The translations under genes and the position numbers were made by a program. Below, one piece after another: positions 1-6,700 of a stretch of DNA of 64,000 nucleotides. The stretch's first letter is position 1; every line of letters begins with the position of its first letter. The stretch spans positions 25,499 through 89,498 of the forward strand of contig RPFO01000877.1 in the NCBI GenBank assembly GCA_009746045.1, written 5' to 3'. The notes beneath the pieces are model-generated. The model searched no databases. It saw nothing but the letters and a program-made list of their open reading frames with translations, and had not been told where the DNA came from. The DNA comes from Mesostigma viride (Eukaryota > Streptophyta > Mesostigmatophyceae > Mesostigmatales > Mesostigmataceae).

Positions 1-311
1 TCCACGCCGTTTGGGACGACGAAGAAGTGTGCCTTGCCGCCGAAGTAGTGCTTCTTGTTGGCCATCGCGGTGGGGATGGCGGTCTGCACTTTCTCCACCT
101 CGCGGTCTCCCAGTTTGAGTCTGACCGCGCTCGTCGTCGTGGCGGTGGCGGGGATCTGGGCGTACACGACCCTGCACGTCTCCACGTTCAGCACCGGCGC
201 CGGCAGCGTGAACGTGGTCTCCCCCGGCCTGTTGGTGCCGGTGATGAGAACGCGGTGGGTCATCTGGCCGGGCGCGAGCGAAAGGGGATTGGTCGCTTGA
301 AGGTTGGACAT
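1..311 (-). CDS. hypothetical protein, N-terminal part (runs off left edge)
   Basis: An ATG at 309-311 opens a minus-strand frame with no stop before the window edge; 103 codons are visible. The protein begins MSNLQATNPLSLAPGQ, and third codon positions are almost all G or C, as in the confident genes of this window. No signal peptide, membrane segment or known motif is visible. I do not recognise a family. The Thr/Ala/Pro-rich, beta-like composition would suit a virion component, but that is a guess. Confidence 0.6.
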   Translation of the reverse strand, partial: MSNLQATNPLSLAPGQMTHRVLITGTNRPGETTFTLPAPVLNVETCRVVYAQIPATATTTSAVRLKLGDREVEKVQTAIPTAMANKKHYFGGKAHFFVVPNGV

Positions 312-333
312 ATCTACTACCAGTACGGAGAGG

Positions 334-597
334 TTAATTTAACACGAGCCGGGAGCAGACCTCGGTCGTGAACCAGTCCGAAAAAGAGATGTGGTCCGTC
401 GGGGGGCACTCGAGTTTGTCCAGCTCGCCCACCGCCTTGTCGACCGCCTCCCTCACGACAGACCCCGGTAGATGCGTGATACGGTGGATGAACTTGTTGA
501 CCTCCTCTCGCTGGCTGTCCGTGATCTCTCCGCATATCATGGAGTCGGCCATCATCCCCTTGATAAAAACGTACACCAATTCTCGAATCATCTTCAT
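334..597 (-). CDS. hypothetical protein, 87 aa
   Basis: Complete small frame with an ATG at 595-597, starting MKMIRELVYVFIKGM and ending near FSDWFTTEVCSRL. It is mostly helical and slightly acidic, with no membrane segment. Its start lies head to head with the plus-strand ATG at 599, so the two genes would have to share or overlap control signals. A longer antisense reading through the same bases (plus strand from 368) has poor codon use and was not chosen. Function unknown. Confidence 0.5.
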   Translation of the reverse strand: MKMIRELVYVFIKGMMADSMICGEITDSQREEVNKFIHRITHLPGSVVREAVDKAVGELDKLECPPTDHISFSDWFTTEVCSRLVLN

Positions 598-598
598 A

Positions 599-976
599 AT
601 GGCGAAGAGAGATTATGTGGAGCGGTACGCGCACCTCGATTTCAAATCGGTGCCCCCGCCGATGACGGCCAGGACGTGCGCGTGGCTGTCTCGCGTGTCC
701 GGGGTTCCGCTCGACCGATTTAAACCTCACATCATAGTTGACAACCGCGTCATGGGCAATCAGTGCACGTCATCGCGCGCACTATCTACGGACCCGTTCG
801 CCATGTGTACGGTGCGGCAGGGGGGGATTTACCCCCTCCCTCCCGACCACCCGTTTGCAGACGGTGCGCCTCTAACGGCGGAGGAAAAAAATGGGAGTGG
901 AAAGTATACGGACGCAGCGGAATCATGTCGACGCCCCTATCATTCGCTTCAGAGCCAAATCAAAACCGAGTGGTGA
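599..976 (+). CDS. hypothetical protein, 125 aa
   Basis: The frame from the ATG at 599 encodes a basic protein starting MAKRDYVERYAHLDFKSVPP. The same frame stays open upstream to 368, but 599 is preferred because the upstream part is antisense to the 87-aa gene. The last 52 bases overlap the next gene (ATG at 925) in another frame. That overlap may be real, or it may reflect an indel in the G-rich stretch near 820-890 that pushes the true end elsewhere. No family recognised. Confidence 0.45.
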   Translation: MAKRDYVERYAHLDFKSVPPPMTARTCAWLSRVSGVPLDRFKPHIIVDNRVMGNQCTSSRALSTDPFAMCTVRQGGIYPLPPDHPFADGAPLTAEEKNGSGKYTDAAESCRRPYHSLQSQIKTEW

Positions 977-1197
977 TCCTCAACGACGCCTCCGCGTACC
1001 CGGGCGTGCCGACCGCCGACTCCACCTTCGACCCGTGGCTTAACGCCGGGTCGTACCATCGCGAGTTCTACGCCGTCCCCTCCGCCGTCGCCCCTAGCGG
1101 CTCCGGCACCGGCGTGGGGAACATGAAGTCCATTCTGGAGAGCATTTACTCGGACGACAACACGTCCAAGATCTTCCGCCGCACACCCAAGTATTGA
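925..1197 (+). CDS. hypothetical protein, 90 aa
   Basis: Starts MSTPLSFASEPNQNRVV and ends FRRTPKY. Codon third positions are strongly G/C. The sequence is rich in Ser, Gly and Pro with no membrane segment. An upstream in-frame extension to 763 is low-complexity and overlaps the preceding gene, so the ATG at 925 was chosen. The composition resembles small virion-associated proteins, but I do not recognise it. Confidence 0.5.
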   Translation: MSTPLSFASEPNQNRVVILNDASAYPGVPTADSTFDPWLNAGSYHREFYAVPSAVAPSGSGTGVGNMKSILESIYSDDNTSKIFRRTPKY

Positions 1198-1237
1198 GCG
1201 TCGTCAAAAAATGTTCACAGGCATATCATAACGAGGC

Positions 1238-1683
1238 ATGTCTTGTACGGCATGGACCAAAACCGGAAACCGTTGCAGGAACAGAGCCACTCTTACGGGG
1301 TACTGTAAATTGCACGGGGCGGCGGGCGGGGGGCGCCCATAGGGAGGAGGCACGGGGTGAGATCGTTCACATCGGACAGGGTGGGTGATCACGCGAGGAG
1401 GTACATGAAGATGGTGGAGCCTCTCGTGAAGAAATACAGCGGGCACGGGGGCGGGACAGACGGTCGCAAATTCAGAGAGATGTTGCTGGACCAGTACGCG
1501 GCCCTGCAGACCCTGTCGACGCGACTGAAGCAGACGGGGGATGAGGTTTTAAGGAGACAGCCCGTCCGCCAAATGATAAAACGAGGCCAGCGCACGCCTG
1601 CCAGGAACCTGACCCACGCGGTGTCCGCCTCTCGCGTCCGGCCGCAATCGAGTGGGGCGCCGATGGGGTGGCTGGTCGGGTAG
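1238..1683 (+). CDS. small zinc-motif (DUF5763-like) protein, frame broken at a G run
   Basis: An ATG at 1238 begins a protein with two Cys, then GYCKLHG. This C-x(n)-C...C-x2-H pattern after a short T/K/R-rich segment is what I know from the DUF5763 family of very small zinc-binding modules. After a run of six G (1328-1333) coding signal continues in another frame to the stop at 1681-1683, giving a helical basic C-terminal part that includes RRYMKMVEPLVKKY. One base seems to be missing in the G run. I infer one gene; the two halves could also be separate small genes, the second starting at 1357 or 1408. Confidence 0.45.
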
Positions 1684-1715
1684 ATAATTATGCTTATAAT
1701 ACAAAGGCGATAACG

Positions 1716-1916
1716 ATGACTCTTTTCCCCCGTTCCCAGCACGCGTGCATCATCGGGGCCGACGATGCGTTCGAAGGCCCCGAGTACGAATCGACCGCCA
1801 GTTCTCGCGCGAAGGAGGACGCATCATCGGGGGCACCCGTTCCTCCTGAAGAGGTCTTCGTACAGCACCAGGCCGTCCTCGAACCTCTTCGAATTGTTGC
1901 AGCCGTAGCAAAGTAG
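1716..1916 (+). CDS. hypothetical protein, 66 aa (doubtful)
   Basis: An ATG at 1716 follows an AT-rich stretch containing TTATAATAC (1693-1702), a plausible promoter. The product begins MTLFPRSQHACIIGADD and is acidic. Its last 93 bases overlap the 3' end of the convergent HNH-like gene, and the true end may be earlier if the run of five G near 1827 is miscounted. No family recognised. Confidence 0.3.
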   Translation: MTLFPRSQHACIIGADDAFEGPEYESTASSRAKEDASSGAPVPPEEVFVQHQAVLEPLRIVAAVAK

Positions 1917-2159
1917 CTTGGTGTTGCCGCCGCAGTAACTCCTGTTCAGCGGGTCGATCTTGTCCAGGGATAGAGTGTCCTCCTTCGCCTTCCCGCGCAA
2001 CACAAAGGGTTTGGCGCACAGCTCACAGTACGGCGCGCGCAAGAACCTGTCGTACAGTTTCCTCACTTGCTCGGTGCCGAGACACGGCGCGACTCCGTCT
2101 TTAGCCATGCGCGCGTTGGCGTTCCTGGCGGACTTTGTTATGTACCTCCACACAGGCAT
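1824..2159 (-). CDS. HNH-like zinc nuclease, 111 aa
   Basis: From the ATG at 2157-2159 the protein carries YCELCAKPF, then LSLDKIDP, then LLCYGCNNSKRF: two CxxC pairs around an LxxDxIDP core. This is the layout of short HNH-type endonucleases of giant viruses and phages, where D and N stand in for some histidines. A longer in-frame reading upstream to 2315 is Pro/Arg-rich and overlaps the neighbouring gene, so it was not used. Such genes are usually mobile or take part in DNA processing; the exact role is unknown. Confidence 0.6.
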   Translation of the reverse strand: MPVWRYITKSARNANARMAKDGVAPCLGTEQVRKLYDRFLRAPYCELCAKPFVLRGKAKEDTLSLDKIDPLNRSYCGGNTKLLCYGCNNSKRFEDGLVLYEDLFRRNGCPR

Positions 2160-2521
2160 GTCTGCTCCGGGGGGGGCAGGATAGCAGGGGAGCGGTAGGG
2201 GCGAAAGGGGCGATGCGGCTTGCTCAGTCCGCACGCTTCTGCTCTCGACCTCGCCTCCATCCACTTTTTGCGCACGTCGGCTAGCGGCATGTCGGCGCAC
2301 TCGAGGCAGGTCCACACGCCCGGCGTGCTGAAAACCGCGGGCATAGGTGCCCCGGTATCAAACCGTATCCCCCTGCCGCACCGGGCGCACCTCCCCGACC
2401 AGCGTCTGGTCGCTTCCAGTATAGGGAAAGGCCTCGCCTTTTTGCCCTGTTTCGCGTGCAAGTATCTCATTCGCGCGTTGTATTGCCTCACAATCGTGTC
2501 GATTCTGTCACTTATCAGCAT
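2138..2521 (-). CDS. zinc-ribbon protein, 127 aa
   Basis: ATG at 2519-2521. After a basic helical N-terminus (MLISDRIDTIVRQYNARM) come CARCGRGI and, about 30 residues on, WTCLECADMP, a four-cysteine zinc ribbon. The Pro-rich tail ends in CLCGGT and overlaps the start of the HNH-like gene by 22 bases, so the two are probably co-transcribed. A transcription- or DNA-binding role is the usual one for such ribbons. No specific family recognised. Confidence 0.5.
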   Translation of the reverse strand: MLISDRIDTIVRQYNARMRYLHAKQGKKARPFPILEATRRWSGRCARCGRGIRFDTGAPMPAVFSTPGVWTCLECADMPLADVRKKWMEARSRAEACGLSKPHRPFRPYRSPAILPPPEQTCLCGGT

Positions 2522-2560
2522 GTGGCTTCAACTTCCAACAGTTAATAAACATTTATTTCT

Positions 2561-2584
2561 CTTTCATACAGTGTATATTCGACC
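2561..2584 (+). promoter_or_regulatory. promoter-like motif shared by two paralogous genes
   Basis: CTTTCATACAGTGTATAT lies just before the ATG at 2585. A near copy, TTTCGTACAGTGTATA (3095-3110), lies at the same distance before the ATG of the paralogue at 3117. The coding parts have diverged more than this motif, so it is probably a functional promoter element. Inferred from two copies only. Confidence 0.45.
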
Positions 2585-3064
2585 ATGTCTTTGTCAGGTG
2601 CGGTGTCAAAGCTCAGAGCCCTAACCGCGTTTAAACCCGCGCCCCTTCGTACGCCTAGCAACAAGCCCCTCGGTAAGGGCGTGACACCCGCGCCGGTACA
2701 GGGGGAGTCCATGATGTCCAGTCTAGCCAAGAGCGCGGCCGGGGCCGCCGTCGGCTTCGGCGTGTTCGAAGGCCTCGGGGCCTTGTTCGGCGGGAATAAG
2801 AGCGCGCCGAGCAGCGCCATCCCCGGGCCGGGGTCGAGCGACCCGCAACAACAACAACAACAACAAGGAGGGGAGGGTAAAACGGGGCTGATCATATTCC
2901 TCTTGTTCCTCGCCGTCGTCGGCGCGCTCGTTTATTATTTGGTACGCAGCAAGAACGGGGGGGTGAGCTTCCGCATCCCCCGGCCGTCGTTTGCGGCGAT
3001 GTCTACGGCGCCAACCGCCCCGCCCCCCCCGTCACTCCCCGCTACTCCTCTAGCCGCGCAATAA
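2585..3064 (+). CDS. single-pass membrane protein, paralogue 1
   Basis: 159 aa. A Lys/Pro-rich N-terminal part (MSLSGAVSKLRALTAF) leads into a Gly/Ala-rich hydrophobic segment (KSAAGAAVGFGVFEGL), a short poly-Gln tract (2848-2867), then a clear transmembrane helix (GLIIFLLFLAVVGALVYYLV, about residues 99-118) and a Pro-rich tail. The tandem copy at 3117 has the same order. The Gly-rich amphipathic segment plus one membrane helix resembles giant-virus virion membrane proteins; function is not known. Confidence 0.6.
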   Translation: MSLSGAVSKLRALTAFKPAPLRTPSNKPLGKGVTPAPVQGESMMSSLAKSAAGAAVGFGVFEGLGALFGGNKSAPSSAIPGPGSSDPQQQQQQQGGEGKTGLIIFLLFLAVVGALVYYLVRSKNGGVSFRIPRPSFAAMSTAPTAPPPPSLPATPLAAQ

Positions 3065-3116
3065 TCGCACGGAACGAGCGCTAAGTCTATTTTCTTTCGT
3101 ACAGTGTATACCGATC

Positions 3117-3751
3117 ATGTCTTTTCTGGCCGGCGCGATGGCGAGGATGATACCCATGATGGCGAGGATGAGGTCTGTCTCCATGGGTAGCAGGATGCTA
3201 AGGCCCGGTGGCGCGCCGAGACTGGGCGGTCCAAAACCCGCGTCGGCACCTAAGCCCGCCGCCACGCCAGCCAAGGGGGGGCTCCCGCATCGGCACAAAC
3301 GCCTAAGCCCGCTACCACGCCGGCCAAGAGTGCCTCTTCCGCGTCGGCACAAAAGCCCGCCAACACGTCTGATCCAAAAGAGGAATCGTTCCTTTCCAGC
3401 ATGTTCAAGAGCGCGGCAGGGGCCGCGGTGGGCTTCGGCGTGTTCGAAGGCCTCGGGGCCTTGTTCGGCGGGAAGAAGAGCCCTCCTTCTCCGAGCAGTG
3501 CCATTCCCGGTCCGGGGTCCAGCGACCCACAACAACTACAACAACAGCAACAACAACAAGAGGGCGAGGGGCGCGCGGGGCTGATTATAACCCTCATGTT
3601 CCTCGCCGTCGTCGGCGCGCTCGTGTATTATTTGGTACGCAGCAAGCAGGGGGGGGTGAGCCTACGAATCCCCAAGCCTTCGTTCTCAGCATCTATGCTT
3701 CCGACCCCCCGCCTGTCCCGTCACTCCCGGCGACCCCGCTCGCCGGCCTAG
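3117..3751 (+). CDS. membrane protein, paralogue 2, frame broken at a G run
   Basis: Tandem paralogue of the gene at 2585. It opens with a Met/Arg-rich N-terminus (MSFLAGAMARMIPMMARM), runs through Pro/Ala/Lys repeats, and changes frame at seven G (3275-3281). It then repeats the paralogue's core: the Gly-rich segment, poly-Gln (3535-3560), a membrane helix and a Pro-rich tail ending at 3749-3751. Both sides show good codon use, so this looks like a one-base loss in a homopolymer rather than old decay. Function unknown, presumably as for its neighbour. Confidence 0.5.
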
Positions 3752-3771
3752 CGGACATCGCCCCCGCATGA

Positions 3772-6700
3772 TCAGCGCACGGGGCAGGCGCCGCTGAGAC
3801 AGTCGGCGTCCAGGTTGTCCGTCTCCGCGTGGACGATGCCGACGTAGTCGACGGGGAGAATGCGCGAGGTGTACTTTTTGAAATCGGACTCGGACACCAC
3901 TTCCTGGGGCAGGTAGCTGTATCCCAGGTCCGCCGCGTTCTTGGTGGGGTCCACTCGCAGCAGGAAGGAGACGCCCACGTAGGAGTCCCAATTGTTCTCC
4001 AGCCAGTGCAGGATCGAGGGGATCTCTGTGGGGTCGTAGGACACGGTGCAGGACACGTTCTGTTCGCAGTAGTTCTCCATGAGGCTCTTGTACCTCTCCA
4101 GCTGTTCGATGGCCGTCTCGGTGTTGACTTCCACCTCCTCCGTCGAGCCGTCCTTGCGAGTGACCGTCATCTTGGTGAAGGGCACCGTGCAGAACTCGAC
4201 GGGGAAGGTGACGAGCACCGAGTCGGACTCAAACGGTTTGTCGACGACCTTGTAGTTGGCCTTCTTGAACCGCTCGACCAGCGGGTCGTGCTTGGAGTAG
4301 GTGATGTTGTTGAAGATGTACCTCCCGAGGGGCTTGTGGACGCCCTCGGGCACCTCCCCCCACTGCCTGGTGCTCATGATCTTGGACAGGGTGCCGCTGG
4401 GCTTGATGCACGTGACGTTCTTTGGCAGGGGCTTTCCGAGCTCCCTGGCCATCTGGTAGGCGGAGGACACTGCCACGTTCTTCATTCTGCGGAAGTCGTA
4501 GGGGTGCAGGTCGGGCCTGGCCACGATTCCGGTCAGGCCCACGCCGCACAGGTGTAGGAACTCGTTGTTGAGGTGCCAGGCCTCTTGCAGTATCTCATCC
4601 CTCAAGTCCACCAACGTCTGGCGATAGTTCATGCGACTGGCCAGGACGAGCGCGCGCTCCAGCCCGGCCTTGTTGCCCTCCTGGAACGCGGTGAGGTTGA
4701 CTTCGGTGAGGTTGCAGAAGGACTTGTTGCCGAGGAGGATCTCGCTGCATGTGCCAACACACAAGACAAAGGGCTAACTGATGGTGGTGACTTTGACATC
4801 AATGCCGTATGCCTTGCCTAGATTCACCATCTGGGTAGTGGGGTCGCGTTTCCAAGCCGCCTGATCTTCTAGGTTTCTGCAGAAGAGGTTAAAACTAGCC
4901 CACTCGGGAGACAAGCGGGGGGGCGTCCAGCTGTCGCCGGTGTCGTTGAACAGCCGTACGCTCTCGTCATGTAAGCCCGAAATACCAGAAATGTATACCA
5001 GAAATGGCTCGGTCATCAATACTATCTTTCTGATTTCGTCAAAGTTCGAGGCGTGAATGATATGAGAAGTAAGCTCATCCATCATCTGTATAGAGTCTTT
5101 GAAGCCCAGCTCAGTTGGTCTCGCATGTTTAGTGCCCTGAACAGCGAGCGCACTTTGTTCAGAAATTCGATTCTGTGCATCTGTGGACATGATCCACGAG
5201 TGCTCTTTGCTGAAATGCTCGATCCATCTAGCATATGTGCTGAACGCGCTCTTGCACGTAAACATGGATGGGCATCTATAAAGGAACGGTTTCTTACTAA
5301 CTTTCCCCATCAGATACAAAATACACAAAGGAATTTTGGTCTGGCACATGCGCGCGCTTACACTTTATCTTATCGTCTTGAAATACAAACAGGTGTTGGA
5401 GTTTGTGGGGCCGTCCCCAGAAAGCACTGGACGCATCGGGCTTGGGGAGGGCGGAGAGAGGGGGGGAGGTGTGGGCATATCTAGATTCACACCCCGAGCT
5501 GAGATGCTTGCAACCAGCGAAACGCAGCAAGGGGACGGTTCGTAGGGTGGGCAGGCTTTCTCGTACCAGCAGGGATTGCACCCTTTACACCATGGCGCGC
5601 GCTTGGTGGCGACTCCGAGGTTGAAGAGGCCCGGCTCGGATCCGCCGGAGTCGAGCATGATGGCGAAGATCTCCTCCAGCTGTTTCTTCGAAGGCCGCTT
5701 GCGGAAGATGAGGCTGTTGTTGGACTGCTGGCGGTGTGCGTGCGACACCCACCACTCCTTCTTGGCGGCTGCGAACTCCTTCCACTCGGGGTCGCCGTAG
5801 TCCATGAGCGCGATCTCGGCGGACCGGCGACTGCTCAACATCGTGCCCAGGTGGTTCACGATGTCTAAGATGTCCATCTTGGTGAGCAGCTGGTCGGCGC
5901 GCATGGACAGGATCTTGGCGATGGCCAGGAACGCCCTGGAGATGTTCTCGTCACCCGAGCTCTGTGTGGTGATAAATGACAGACGGGGCATGTGGAATGG
6001 ACGTGCATGCGGCACCACTCCTGTCAGGCAAACAGTGGTACAGTCTTCCCGCGTGTCCGGTGGTGCGTCACACCACAGCTGAAATTGTCCGTCAAAAGGT
6101 AAGGATGTCCGCGCTCGTCCACTACCTGACGCCCGCGGACGGGGCGAAGGAGGACGCCAGGTTTGCAGGCAAGATCAGGGTGACGGACGATGGCAGAATT
6201 TCTGTGTATGATGCAATGGCAGCTATCGGGATTTCACCACCCAAGGTTTACTGGTCGCGTATTGGGAAGGACCACCCCGAAGTGGTAACTGGTTGTTACC
6301 ACTTCCGATTTCCCGGCCAGGGCCAGCGAGACACCCCTGTCACTGACCGCCAAGGGATGACCAAGATCATAATGCTGCTACCCGGCAAGATTGCGGCCAA
6401 GTTCAGGGACCAGGTGTCGGTCCTCCTCGAGCGCTACCTTAATGCTGACCGCTCTTTGGCTGAGGACATTCTGAAGAGGGCGGATGCCAATGACGGCACC
6501 ATCACCAACCTGGATGAGCACCCGCGTGTACGAAGCTCCTGGGCAGCCAAGGCGCTTAACGATTCTATCAAAGGCTACATGGACACAAACAAAAACTGCG
6601 GTCTCCTCTACCCTTATGTGCACGACACAAACAACAGGGCTGTCACTGGGAAGAGTGCTAGCGAGTTGAAGGCCATGTATGGAGCTGCCAGGTCTTCGTC

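Noticed and set aside
3772-4764. Class I reductase large subunit
   Set aside because: No class I C-terminus; CxE, the Cys spacing and the C-x4-C near the end match the monomeric class II form, and no small subunit was seen.
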